64,000 nucleotides of DNA, from positions 1 through 64,000 of the forward strand of contig NZ_PKUS01000002.1 of NCBI RefSeq assembly GCF_002866825.1, written 5' to 3'. This stretch comes from Pseudohalioglobus lutimaris (GTDB lineage Bacteria; Pseudomonadota; Gammaproteobacteria; Pseudomonadales; Halieaceae). The notes under the pieces were generated by a model, which did no database searches, was not told the DNA's origin, and worked only from the letters and a program-made list of their open reading frames with translations. Each line of letters begins with the position of its first letter. Position 1 is the stretch's first letter. Below, in pieces: positions 15,293 through 25,500 of this stretch. Made by a program: the position numbers and the translations under genes.

Positions 15293-18054
15293 TGGAGTAT
15301 CTCATCGGCCAGCGCTGGGTTAGCCATGCCGACGCACAATTGGGCCTGGGTGTGGTTGTCGATATTGAACCGCGACGCATTACGCTGAGTTTTCCGGCGG
15401 TCGGTGAAGAGCGCACTTACGCCATCGAAAACGCGCCGTTGACTCGACTGCGCTTCAAGGAAGGCGACCATATCAGCACCGTCGAGGGGGTGGAACTGGT
15501 CGTCACCGCGGTGAACGAACACCACGGGTTGCTGATGTATACGGGCACCGATCATCACGAGGAGCAGCTGAGCGTTTCCGAACTGGAACTGGACGCTTTT
15601 GTGCAGCTGACCACGCCGCAGCAGCGCTTGCTCAACGGACATTTCGACAAGAATGCAGACTTCGCGCTGAGAGTGGCCACACTGCAATACACCGACCGTA
15701 TGCAGGGCAGCCCTGCTCGCGGCCTTATGGGTTCGCGCACCAGCCTGCTACACCATCAGCTCTACATTGCCAACGAGGTGGGCCAGCGCCACGCGCCACG
15801 CGTGTTGCTGGCCGATGAAGTCGGCCTGGGCAAAACCATTGAGGCTGGCATGATTATTCACCAGCAACTGCTCACCGGCAGGGCCAGTCGTGCACTGGTG
15901 CTGGTGCCACCGTCGCTGCTGCACCAGTGGCTGGTAGAGATGCTGCGCCGTTTTAACCTGCACTTTTCGCTGTTTGACAACGAGCGCCTGGCGGAAATGC
16001 CGGAGGGTAACCCCTTCGAGGCCGAGCAGCTGGTGCTGTGCAGCCTGGACCTGTTTGCACAGAACGAAGCCCTGCAGGAGCAGGCCCTTGCGGCATCCTG
16101 GGACTTGGTGATCGTGGATGAAGCCCACCATCTGCACTGGTCAGAAGAAGGCGCCGGGGAGGACTATCGTTTTGTGGAGCGTCTCGCTGCGCACAGTGCA
16201 GGGCTACTGTTGCTCACGGCCACACCGGAACAGATTGGGCAGGCCAGCCACTTCGCTCGCCTGCGCCTGCTGGACCCGGCACGTTTCCACGACCTGGCGA
16301 CTTTCCGTGAAGAAGAGCAGCATTACCGCGAGCTCAGCACCATGGTCGATGCATTGGAGCGCGGTGAAATACCCGACGAACTGCCCGGTGATCTTGACCG
16401 GGACCTGGAACCTGAGCAACTGATAGAGCAGTTGTTGGACCGCCACGGTACCGGCCGCGTCCTGTTTCGCAATACGCGTGCAGCAGTTCAGGGTTTTCCG
16501 GCCCGCCATTTACACCGCTATGCCCTGCCCAGTCCCGAACAGTACGCACTGGCAAAGCTGGACCTGGAGTCAGCCCTGCACCCCGAGCTGCCCTACCTGG
16601 ACGACAGCTGGCTGGACTTCGACCCACGGGTCGCCTGGCTGGAACAGACCCTGAAATCGCTGCGCCCACATAAAGTACTGGTTATCTGTGCCCATGCCAC
16701 CACTGCCGTGGCGCTGGAGCACCACCTTCAGATGCGCGCCGGGATTCGCTCTGCAGCCTTCTACGAGGGCCTGTCCATTATCGAACGGGACCGTGCGGCG
16801 GCGTACTTCGCCGATGAAAGCGGCGGCGCGCAGACGCTGGTGTGTTCAGAGATTGGCAGTGAGGGTCGCAACTTCCAGTTCGCTCATCACCTGATCCTTT
16901 TCGACCTGCCGCTCAACCCCGATCTGCTGGAACAACGTATTGGCCGCCTGGACCGCATTGGCCAGCAGGAGGATGTGGAAATTCACGTGCCCTACCTGGA
17001 AGGCAGCGCGCAGGAGACCCTGCTGGACTGGTACGATCGCGGCCTGGACCTGTTCCGCGACTCGTGTTCGGCGGGCTACATGATTTTCCAGACCTTTAGG
17101 GAGCGGTTGCTACCGGAGCTGGAGAGCCGCAGTGACGCCTTCGAGGACCTGCTGGTCGACACCGCCGAGTTCACCCTGCACACACGGCAGGAATTGCGCG
17201 AGGGGCGTGACCGTCTGCTGGAGCGTAACTCCTGTAAACGCGAGGTCGCCCAGAGCCTGATCGATGAGATCGAGTCGCTGGAAAATAACAACGAACTGGA
17301 GCCTTACCTGGAGCACCTGTGCGAGGCATTTGGCGTGGATCAGGAGTTCCACTCTGAGCACACCCTGGTGCTGCGGCCCTCCGAGCATATGCTCACCGGC
17401 CACTTTCCCGGCGTAACGGAAGAAGGCACCACGGTCACTTTCGACCGGGAGAAGGGTCTGGCACGGGAGGACATGGCATTTATCAGCTGGGAGCATCCGA
17501 TGATCCTGGAGGCCATGGAAATGGTGCTCTCGACCGAATTGGGTAACGCCGCCATAGGCACCATAAAACTCAAGGGCGTCCCCGCCGGCACCATGCTGCT
17601 GGAGGCCCTTTACACCGTGAACTGCGTGGCGCCCAGGGCACTGCAGGTGGAGCGGTTCCTGCCACTGTCCCCCGTACGCCTACTGGTCGATGCCAGGGGC
17701 AAGCAATTAGCCGAACTGGTACCGCATGCCCGTCTCAATGAACTGATTGAGAAAGTACAGAAGTCCACCGCATTGGCGATCATCAAGCAGGTACACAAGG
17801 AAGTCGACGCCAAGATGCGCCTGGCCAACATACAGGCGGAGACAAAGCTGCAGGAGACACTCGCCGCCGCCGAGACCCGCATGCGCGAAGACCTGGGTGC
17901 TGAACTGGCCCGCCTGGAGGCGCTGCGCGAGTTCAACCCGTCTATTCGCGAAGAGGAACTGGAACACCTGCGCTATCGCATAGACGAGTGCGCGCTGCAT
18001 ATACAGCACGCCAGTTTACAGCTGCAGGCACTGCGCCTGATTATTACCACCTGA
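15292..18054 (+). CDS. rapA: RNA polymerase-associated helicase RapA
   Basis: A 920-residue SWI2/SNF2 ATPase that in E. coli binds RNA polymerase and promotes its recycling. The N-terminus (GQRWVSHADAQLGLGVVVDI) is the RapA Tudor-like domain. Walker A is LLADEVGLGKTIEAGM, the DEAH box is VIVDEAHHLHW, and motif III is LLLTATPEQ. In the second RecA lobe ERIGRLDRIGQ-type sequence (QRIGRLDRIGQQEDVEIH) marks motif VI. The C-terminal RapA-specific domain follows and includes a long helical stretch near residues 810-880. E. coli RapA is 968 residues, so this is slightly short but complete. I use the ATG at 15292 rather than the adjoining TTG at 15289, because ATG overlaps the tatD stop. Confidence 0.93.
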   Translation: MEYLIGQRWVSHADAQLGLGVVVDIEPRRITLSFPAVGEERTYAIENAPLTRLRFKEGDHISTVEGVELVVTAVNEHHGLLMYTGTDHHEEQLSVSELELDAFVQLTTPQQRLLNGHFDKNADFALRVATLQYTDRMQGSPARGLMGSRTSLLHHQLYIANEVGQRHAPRVLLADEVGLGKTIEAGMIIHQQLLTGRASRALVLVPPSLLHQWLVEMLRRFNLHFSLFDNERLAEMPEGNPFEAEQLVLCSLDLFAQNEALQEQALAASWDLVIVDEAHHLHWSEEGAGEDYRFVERLAAHSAGLLLLTATPEQIGQASHFARLRLLDPARFHDLATFREEEQHYRELSTMVDALERGEIPDELPGDLDRDLEPEQLIEQLLDRHGTGRVLFRNTRAAVQGFPARHLHRYALPSPEQYALAKLDLESALHPELPYLDDSWLDFDPRVAWLEQTLKSLRPHKVLVICAHATTAVALEHHLQMRAGIRSAAFYEGLSIIERDRAAAYFADESGGAQTLVCSEIGSEGRNFQFAHHLILFDLPLNPDLLEQRIGRLDRIGQQEDVEIHVPYLEGSAQETLLDWYDRGLDLFRDSCSAGYMIFQTFRERLLPELESRSDAFEDLLVDTAEFTLHTRQELREGRDRLLERNSCKREVAQSLIDEIESLENNNELEPYLEHLCEAFGVDQEFHSEHTLVLRPSEHMLTGHFPGVTEEGTTVTFDREKGLAREDMAFISWEHPMILEAMEMVLSTELGNAAIGTIKLKGVPAGTMLLEALYTVNCVAPRALQVERFLPLSPVRLLVDARGKQLAELVPHARLNELIEKVQKSTALAIIKQVHKEVDAKMRLANIQAETKLQETLAAAETRMREDLGAELARLEALREFNPSIREEELEHLRYRIDECALHIQHASLQLQALRLIITT

Positions 18055-18133
18055 GATACAGCATCCACAGCGCAATAGGTAGCTACCGGCGATGACCACC
18101 CTGGGCGTGCGCCCCTGGGACAACGTTGCGCAC

Positions 18134-18802
18134 CTAGATCGGCAACGGAATAAACACGGACCCGGCGGCGTGGACCACTTTGTTGACCCGGCGGTGGTCA
18201 GCGTCACCGGCAATGCGTGCCATCATCTCCTGTAGCACGATCAGCTTGCCGAACAGTCGCTCGAAACTCAGGTTGTCAGTCAGACCCTGGTACTCGCTGG
18301 TAACCAGCCATGGCTCGCCGTTGGCCTGGCGATTATTACGTAAACGCCAGGCCAGCACCTCCACGTTGTGGGCACTGGTCCAGAGTGGCTGCGGAGAGAG
18401 ACTGTCAAACATGAACGACTCATGGTTGTAGCCGTAAGCGTGACGCAACATCCCACCCAGACCAACGACCAGGGCGAACACGCGGTCGCCGTCAAAATGC
18501 TGATTGAAAACCAGCTCCAGGGCCTGAGTCTCCTGGCGACCGGCCAGTTCAACAAAATCGAGTTGGCCACGATGCGTGCGCAATTGAGCCAGGCGCATGT
18601 CGATAGTCATTCCCGGAATTTTCGCCAACTCCCCCGGGTTCCGTTTGTAGAGCTTGACCATGAGTTCGCGCACCAGACGGCGACTTTCATCTATGAATTC
18701 GTCGGTCACCAGGTCAACGTCAGACTTGGCAATGTTCTTCAATTCATAGCTGCCGCACCCGGTGAGGGTGCATAGCAACAGGGCAAAAATCAGATAACGC
18801 AA
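18134..18802 (-). CDS. Predicted lipoprotein of unknown function
   Basis: A 222-residue protein with a short hydrophobic leader ending in a lipobox (LTGC, Cys16), so it is predicted to be lipid-anchored. The mature part is mostly helical and charged; I do not recognise a family. The start is a TTG at 18802 with a weak ribosome site, which matches the lipoprotein leader well; no better start is in frame. It follows the DUF389 gene by 52 bp on the same strand and may be the last gene of that operon. It converges on rapA across an 80-bp gap without a clear terminator. Confidence 0.7.
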   Translation of the reverse strand: MRYLIFALLLCTLTGCGSYELKNIAKSDVDLVTDEFIDESRRLVRELMVKLYKRNPGELAKIPGMTIDMRLAQLRTHRGQLDFVELAGRQETQALELVFNQHFDGDRVFALVVGLGGMLRHAYGYNHESFMFDSLSPQPLWTSAHNVEVLAWRLRNNRQANGEPWLVTSEYQGLTDNLSFERLFGKLIVLQEMMARIAGDADHRRVNKVVHAAGSVFIPLPI

Positions 18803-18854
18803 AGTGTTAGTCCAGAAAAAGTTGACGCTTGCTCGCGAAAAAATGCGGCGGCCT

Positions 18855-20735
18855 TCAGCGACGGATATTCAGTTGCGCCTCAAGCTGTATGTCGCGCCCG
18901 ACCTGCTCACTGATCAACCGTTTCAACTCGTCCAGGTGGACGTTCTCCAGGCGCTCGGCGGAACTGACCACCACGGCGACCAGGGGGGGTTCCCCCAGCG
19001 TCACCTGCACCTGACTCACGTGCACGATTTGATTGAGCAACGCGAATTCGCCATCGGGAACACGCTCCTCCAGCTTACCCCGCTCAACAAGATGATCATA
19101 GGCAATATAAAGGGGAATACTGATCAGACCTGCCAGCGCCAGTGACACGCCCAGGCCCTTGCGTGCGCGGATAAACGGCGCAAAGCCCAGCACCAGGAAG
19201 GTCAGGCTGGCGGCGAAGGAAATACCCACCATGTTAGTGGTCAGCAACAGCAGCGCACCACTGGCCATATCCCAGTCTCCCCAGCCCAGGCCAATACCAG
19301 CCACGCTGAGCGGCGGCACCAGGGCGACGGCGATGGCAACGCCGGCAAGGCTCTTGGCAATCTCCTCGCGGGAGTGCGCATAAGCGCCGGCGACGCCGGA
19401 GATGACGGCAATAAACAGGTCAAGCAGGGTTGGCGACATCCGCGCGCGCATCTCGTCGGTTGCCAGGTCGAAAGGCATCATCCAGGCCAGCACCACGGCG
19501 CAACCCAGTCCCCAGGCGGTGCCTATCACCAGCGTCTCCACGGCACCACGGATGAGCACAATATCTGAACGCGCCAGACCCATGGCCAGTGACATAATCG
19601 GCGACATCAGCGGCGCCAGAATCATGGCGCCGATAATGACCGGGGCAGAATTGGCATACAGTCCCGCCAGCGCCAGCATCACACTGAGCACCATCAACAC
19701 CTGGTAAGAAGAGGATGCCCTGGCATTCTCACGCAGTGACTTGAACAGGCCGCGGTACTCTTCTTCACTGGCGTGGTTGAACAACGGCAGGTGCTTGCCC
19801 ACCATCGCCTTGGCGGCTGCATCCAGGGGCACATGGTTCATGCGCAGGGTTTCACGCCCGCTGCTCTTGCCCGCCTCTTCACGCGCAGGCAGTGCCGGTC
19901 CAGGCAACAGGCACAGGCCTCCCGCCTGAACCACCAGGTCCAGTTCGGCGGCGTGAACAGGCTTGCCATCGAGGAGATACTCGAAGCCTTCTGTAGACTC
20001 CAGATTCAAGCGTTCGCTCTGCAGCAGCGCAAGGGAGCCAGGAAGACGGGAGAGGCCTATCTTGCCGGGCAGTAACAGGCGGAACAGGAACCACAGATAA
20101 GCGAGAATACTGCGCGGCGCGATCGCCAGCATGGATACCCTGCCGTCGGCAATGGTCAGGTTTTCGTCAAAGCGACGACCCACCAGCGAGCTCTGCGTAT
20201 GGGCTACCGCCATCAGCCCCAGCGCGCCCAGCTTGAATTCCTGTTCCTTGCCTGTCTTTACCTTGTACATTGCCAGCGATAGCTTGCCCAGACCCTTTAG
20301 TGAACCGCGAAACAGGCTCCAGTTGGATTGTGGGCGGTTGATGTCGTCAGGGCGTAGCGACAATACCGAGCCGATCACAACTGAAGAAAAAACCAGTTCT
20401 CCATTACAGGTCAGGGCATCCGCATCTATGGGCTCGGCTCGCTGGTAATGCGCGATCAACTTCGCTGGACTGCCCTTCACCCCCAGGGCAGCACACGCCA
20501 TGCGGGCTTCCGGGTGGGCCAACAGACCGATCACCCACTCGCGGGCCAGCACCAGGTCGGCAACATCACGGATCTGCTCATCTCCCAGCCATAGCAAAAC
20601 GCGAGCGCCCGCGGCGATGCTCTCTCGCTCGGCATAGGGCACCAGCCGCAGCTGCGCCTTCTCCACCCAGGATGCGGCCCGCTCGGGATCGAAGGACGTG
20701 TCATGAAGCAGGTACCAGACCAATGTTTCGCTCAC
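18855..20735 (-). CDS. DUF389 membrane protein with diacylglycerol kinase-like N-terminal region
   Basis: A 626-residue protein in two parts. Residues about 1-300 are soluble and include NGELVFSSVVIGSVLSL and related segments that resemble the C-terminal domain of YegS/diacylglycerol kinase-like proteins. Residues about 330-560 contain about six membrane helices with the DUF389 signature (APVIIGAMILAPLMSPIMSL; SLAGVAIAVALVPPLSVAGI). A soluble tail of about 65 residues follows. The function of DUF389 is unknown. The start is GTG at 20735, whose GTGA overlaps the stop of the esterase gene, indicating coupled translation. A link to lipid or membrane homeostasis is suggested by the kinase-like part and the neighbours, but this is inference. 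Confidence 0.85.
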   Translation of the reverse strand: MSETLVWYLLHDTSFDPERAASWVEKAQLRLVPYAERESIAAGARVLLWLGDEQIRDVADLVLAREWVIGLLAHPEARMACAALGVKGSPAKLIAHYQRAEPIDADALTCNGELVFSSVVIGSVLSLRPDDINRPQSNWSLFRGSLKGLGKLSLAMYKVKTGKEQEFKLGALGLMAVAHTQSSLVGRRFDENLTIADGRVSMLAIAPRSILAYLWFLFRLLLPGKIGLSRLPGSLALLQSERLNLESTEGFEYLLDGKPVHAAELDLVVQAGGLCLLPGPALPAREEAGKSSGRETLRMNHVPLDAAAKAMVGKHLPLFNHASEEEYRGLFKSLRENARASSSYQVLMVLSVMLALAGLYANSAPVIIGAMILAPLMSPIMSLAMGLARSDIVLIRGAVETLVIGTAWGLGCAVVLAWMMPFDLATDEMRARMSPTLLDLFIAVISGVAGAYAHSREEIAKSLAGVAIAVALVPPLSVAGIGLGWGDWDMASGALLLLTTNMVGISFAASLTFLVLGFAPFIRARKGLGVSLALAGLISIPLYIAYDHLVERGKLEERVPDGEFALLNQIVHVSQVQVTLGEPPLVAVVVSSAERLENVHLDELKRLISEQVGRDIQLEAQLNIRR

Positions 20736-21481
20736 AAGGCGTCAGCCAGCAACACCGCAAGCGTGCGCGTGAGTCGCTCAAGATCGGCGGGGCGCGACAG
20801 ACGATGGTCACCATTCTTGACCAGCTGTATCTCAACATCGGTAGAAACCAGTTTCTCTGCCAGCGTCAACGAATTCTCCCAGGGCACATCAGCATCACAC
20901 TGGCCGTGCAGCAAACGTACCGGTTTATCGATGGGGATATTCTCCCCCTGCAGCAGGCAGTGTCGGCGGCCCTCCTCCAGCAGCTCGCGGCTAATGTGGT
21001 AGGGCTCCCCGTCATCATAGCAGTTGTCTATCAAACAGCTATCTGACAGTTCCAGTTGCAACATCTGCTCCGGGGAGAGCACGCCATTGCGCATCGCCTC
21101 GGTAAAATCCGTCGCCGTCGCTATTCCGACCAACGCCCGCACCTGTTCGGGCCTGGCCAGGGCTACGTGCAGCATAATCCAGCCGCCCATGGATGAACCG
21201 ACCAGCAGCTGCGGCCCCTCGGTCACACGATCGAGTACGGCTATGGCATCGTCAATCCAGCGACCGATTGTGCCCTCTTCAAAGCAACCGCTGGAAGCAC
21301 CGTGTCCGAAGTAGTCGAACCGGGTGTATTGACGACCGCTGCCCCTGCACCATGTATCCAGGGCCATCGCCTTATCGCCCTGCATATTGGAGTTAAAGCC
21401 GCTGAGGAATACGATGCCGGGGCCAGCGCCCTCCACATGTTCGTAGGCCAACGAGTGTCCATCCTCACGCTGTAACATCAT
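20732..21481 (-). CDS. ABHD10-like alpha/beta hydrolase
   Basis: A cytosolic hydrolase of about 249 residues. The nucleophile elbow is GSSMGG, the catalytic Asp lies in HGQCDADVPWENS, and the His in NGDHRLSRPADLERL. This set of motifs is characteristic of ABHD10-type acyl-protein thioesterases and glucuronide esterases, so a thioesterase or esterase role is likely; the substrate is unknown. The frame extends to 21502, but the ATG at 21481 forms an ATGA overlap with the stop of the MBL gene, so I take that start. It is the middle gene of a coupled MBL-esterase-DUF389 operon. Confidence 0.88.
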   Translation of the reverse strand: MMLQREDGHSLAYEHVEGAGPGIVFLSGFNSNMQGDKAMALDTWCRGSGRQYTRFDYFGHGASSGCFEEGTIGRWIDDAIAVLDRVTEGPQLLVGSSMGGWIMLHVALARPEQVRALVGIATATDFTEAMRNGVLSPEQMLQLELSDSCLIDNCYDDGEPYHISRELLEEGRRHCLLQGENIPIDKPVRLLHGQCDADVPWENSLTLAEKLVSTDVEIQLVKNGDHRLSRPADLERLTRTLAVLLADAL

Positions 21482-22419
21482 ATCTGCTGCCTCTGCATCC
21501 ACACCGCCAGTCCCTGTGCATTCAAATGCGCATCGTGGCGAAAACGCTCACGCATATGACGCATCTCCACACCGGCATTCATCTCTTCAACGCGTTGCTG
21601 CGAATAGTCCATCAGCGCTTCCTCCATCACCGCGGCGTCGCCCGCGCAATCGCGGGCAAGCGCTACATAGTCATCTATCTGGCGCATCAGCATCTGTTGT
21701 TTCTCCCGCGTATAGGCCAGCGCCCCGAAGTGCGTCAGGTAGATCGTTACAGGCCCCATTGCACCCAGCAAGACCAGCGAGGCCTTCAGCGCCTCAGGCC
21801 GAAACTGCGTGGGCGTGGTGGCGGGCATGGAGTAGTCGCCGCCCGGCGTACGAAACCAGTCATAGGAAATACCGAAAACATCACCGCTGAACCAGCCGCG
21901 ACTGACCTCGTCCCAGATACAGAAGTGGTGGTCGGCGTGCCCCGGGGTATGACGCAGCAGCAGGCGACGACCGCCAAACTGCACGGTCTCGCCGTCCGCC
22001 ACCTCAATCACCCGCCGGGCCGCCACAGGCCGGATATCCCCGTAGAGCTGCTGAAATACCTCATCGCCATACACTTCCCGAGAGCCCTGGACCAGTCGCG
22101 CCGGGTCAATCAGGTGACGGGCGCCACGCGGATGTGCCAACAGTTCCGCATTGGGAAAGATATCCATCATCACCCCGGCCCCGCCGGCATGATCAAGGTG
22201 CACATGGGTAGGAATAACATAGCGCACCTGTCCGGGGGCAATACCCCGCGCCTGCATCAGCGCCTGCAGACGGGGTACGGAATGTTGAGTACCCGTTTCC
22301 ACCAGCGCGTATTCGCCGTTACTCTCAAGCAGATAGAAACACACCAGACCCGGCTGCAGGTAATCGGCGTCGATGCGGGTAATCCCAAAGCCCAGATCCT
22401 CGGTGGCCGCCGGCTCCAT
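21478..22419 (-). CDS. MBL-fold metallo-hydrolase (glyoxalase II-like group)
   Basis: A 313-residue metallo-beta-lactamase fold enzyme with the complete metal site: HVHLDHAGG, the later HTPGHADHH, FSGDVFG and the final YLTHFG. No signal peptide is present, so it is cytosolic. Enzymes of this group cleave thioesters, lactones or esters; the substrate is unknown. A perfect AGGAGG precedes the ATG at 22419. It heads the operon with the ABHD10-like esterase (4-bp overlap), DUF389 and lipoprotein genes. Two acyl-bond hydrolases beside a kinase-like membrane protein suggest acyl or lipid turnover, which is inference. Confidence 0.9.
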   Translation of the reverse strand: MEPAATEDLGFGITRIDADYLQPGLVCFYLLESNGEYALVETGTQHSVPRLQALMQARGIAPGQVRYVIPTHVHLDHAGGAGVMMDIFPNAELLAHPRGARHLIDPARLVQGSREVYGDEVFQQLYGDIRPVAARRVIEVADGETVQFGGRRLLLRHTPGHADHHFCIWDEVSRGWFSGDVFGISYDWFRTPGGDYSMPATTPTQFRPEALKASLVLLGAMGPVTIYLTHFGALAYTREKQQMLMRQIDDYVALARDCAGDAAVMEEALMDYSQQRVEEMNAGVEMRHMRERFRHDAHLNAQGLAVWMQRQQI

Positions 22420-22509
22420 CTACTTTCCTCCTGGTGGGCAATCCGGCACAGCGGATGCAGAAAGGTTATTATGACCCACTGTGAGCATAGAATTGAATAA
22501 GCTGCCCCG

Positions 22510-25500
22510 ATGATTGCACCTGTTTTTTTTCCGAACTTCCCCGCTCGCCGGGTCTGCCTGCTGCTTCTGACCCTTTTCATTGCCTCGCCGCTGGCTGCCC
22601 AGCAGCCACCAGGCCTCGATGACCTCGCCAGTCTGCGCAGAGCCGTTGACGCAGATACCAACCTCCCAGAGGAAGACAGTGCCGCGCTGGTGTCACAACT
22701 GGACAGTGCACAGAACCTGCTGGAAGCGCGCGACCGCTTCGATACCCGCGCCGCGCAGTTGAGCGAGCTGGTGGATGATGCCAGCCAGCAGGTAGAGCAA
22801 TATAACCAACAACTGGCCCAGGCCAAGAACCGCAAAGCAGACACCGGAACACTGCTACCCGCTGCGGCTACTGCAGATCAGATACAGGGCCAGATTACTC
22901 TGATCACGGCCGAGCGCCAGGCCCTCAGTGAACGCCGTACACAGCTGCTCAAAGAGACCGACAACCTGGCCACGCGCCGCGCGGAAATCCAGCAGCGACT
23001 TGTGGAACTGCGGAAACAGCAGCCGCCCCCTGTCGCGAATACCGCAACAGGCACACTTTCAGAACGGGTGGCACGCGCTCTCGGCAATGCAAAGACACTC
23101 GCGCACACTGCCGAACAACAGGCACTGGAGCTGGAGATACTCAGCGAGCCGGCCCGCGCCCGGGTCAATGCTGCAGAACGCGCCTGGCTGGGCTTTGCGA
23201 TTAGCGCAGCCGATACCAAACTGGCACAACTGAATGACGCTCTCGAATCCGCCCGCAGCAGTGCCACGGAGGAACAACTGGAGACAACGGCGCAACTGCA
23301 GGAACAGTTGCAGGACAGGGACCCGGTATTACAGCAGTTCGCGGCGGAAAATCGCGCCCTGGCCGAGCAGTTGCAATCCCTGGCGTCCACCGCCGATGAG
23401 GCTCGGTGGGACAGCCAGCAACTGCAAGACACACTGGAGGGCATAGAACAGGACTCACTGCTGATGCACCGGCGACTGCAGGTGGCCGGTCGCAAGGAAA
23501 TACTGGGCAGGGTCATGATCACCCGCCTGGACAGCCTGCCGGAGACCGACAAGCTGAAACGTAAAATCGATGAGCGCAACGCGCTGATCGCCGATGCCTC
23601 AATGACACAAATCGATATCGAGGAGGACTTTCGGGCAATCAACGACCGCGAGGAGTACATGGCTGCTCTGGTGCCTGACCTGGAGACCTGGCAGCCTGAG
23701 GCCCGGGAACTGGCCAACAACCTGGTTGATCAGCGCAGGGACCTCCTGGAGAGCAATCTGCGCAGATACGGTTCGCTGCTACACCTGCTGCTGGAAAACA
23801 ACGAGAGCACAGTACAGCTGATCGATGCCACCGAAACCTTCCATAAATTCCTGCTCGGCAACCTGCTGTGGGTGCGTAACTTCACCTATGTCGACATGGG
23901 CACACTGGCAAAGCAGGTTGCGGTTGTCCTGTCTGTAGATGACTGGGCCATGATTCCCATGCAACTCAAATCCGGGTTTCACGCCCAGCCCTGGTCAAAC
24001 ACCCTGCTCGCCCTGTTAGTGCTCTCGTTCATACTGCGCAGACGACTGCGACCGGTTTATGACCGCATGCTCAGCCAACCTATCCTGGTTAGCACAGCCA
24101 CGCTATGGCACATGCTCGCCGGGCTGGCGCTCTCGGCCTTGCTGGTTTTGCCATGGCCGCTGTTGTTGTACTTGCTGGGCTTCATGCTTCGCGAAGGCGC
24201 ACCCACCACCGAGTTCGCCGATGCCCTGGCACCGGCACTGGAATTCACTGCGCGCATTCTCTATATGCTGCTACTGACACGATTGATCGCCAGTCGGCAC
24301 GGCGCGGGACGTCGATTCCTCAAATGGAATGCGCGTATGCTGGACGCCCTGCGCAAGGAGCTGAACTGGGCAGGGCCCACCGTTTGCGTGGCCGCATTGG
24401 TGGATGTATTCGTATTCAACCTGGACCTCGTTGTCAGCGGAGGCCCCCTTGGCGCTGCAGCCACAGCGGTTGTTGCCACCAGCATGATCGTCTTCTGTAT
24501 ACGCCTGTTGCGCCAGCCCATCTTTAATGAACATGCGCTGACCCGATTTAGCCTGCGTCTGGTGATTTTCGTGGCGGCCGCGGTGATTATCATGCAACTG
24601 ATGGGTCTGCTTTTTGCGGCAGACATCTACCTGGTGGCATTGGGACGATCGATCATCGTACTGGGACTGATCAAGCTCGTGGCGGATGTGCTGCAGCGGT
24701 GGCTGTTGATCCTCCGTGCAAGGCTGGAGCGCCAATCCAGGGATGAAAGCCAGAACAGCGAACAGGCTACTGCAAACAGTGACGACGCTGAAGCACTGAT
24801 AGATGTCATTTCGCTGTCCGAAGCACACACTAAAATGCTGACGCTTGCGCGCTTCAGCGGCGCAGCCGCCGCGCTTTTCCTCATCTGGGCACCCAGCCTA
24901 CCGGCGCTGACGCTACTGGACTCGGTAACGCTCTGGGAGGTCAGTAACAGTGCCGATCCAACCGGCGCACTGCGCCAGATCAGCCTGTTCGACCTGACTC
25001 TCAGCCTGGTCATTCTGGTGGTGACCGGCCTGGTGGCCAGGAACCTGCCCTCCATCAGTGAGGTATTCATGCGCGAGTGGTCCAGCATGAGCGCCGGGGC
25101 CCGCTATGCGAGCAGCATCCTGCTGCAGTACCTGGTGATCGCCATCGGTGGCTCACTGTTTCTGAGCACCATTGGCTGGGAATGGGGCAAGGTGCAATGG
25201 CTGGTAGCGGCGCTGGGCGTGGGTATCGGCTTCGGCCTGCAGGAGATCGTGGCCAACTTCATAAGCGGCATTATCATCCTGTTTGAGCGTCCGGTGCGGG
25301 TTGGCGATATCATCAGCGCGGGCGGTGCAGAGGGCACGGTGAAAAAAATCAACCCGCGCGCCACAATTATCGAGACCTTTGATCGCAAGGAACACCTGAT
25401 TCCCAATAAGGAGCTGATCACCGGCCAGGTCATCAACTGGACCCTTTCCGACGCTGCAATTCGCGTAATCATCCCGATCGGCATCGCCTATGGTTCTGAT

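Noticed and set aside
21526-22500. Plus-strand open frame of 324 codons
   Set aside because: Antisense to the MBL hydrolase, with no domain signature.
22878-23720. Minus-strand Ser-rich open frame
   Set aside because: Shadow of the coiled-coil region of the MscK-like gene; Ser-rich composition is typical of such antisense frames.
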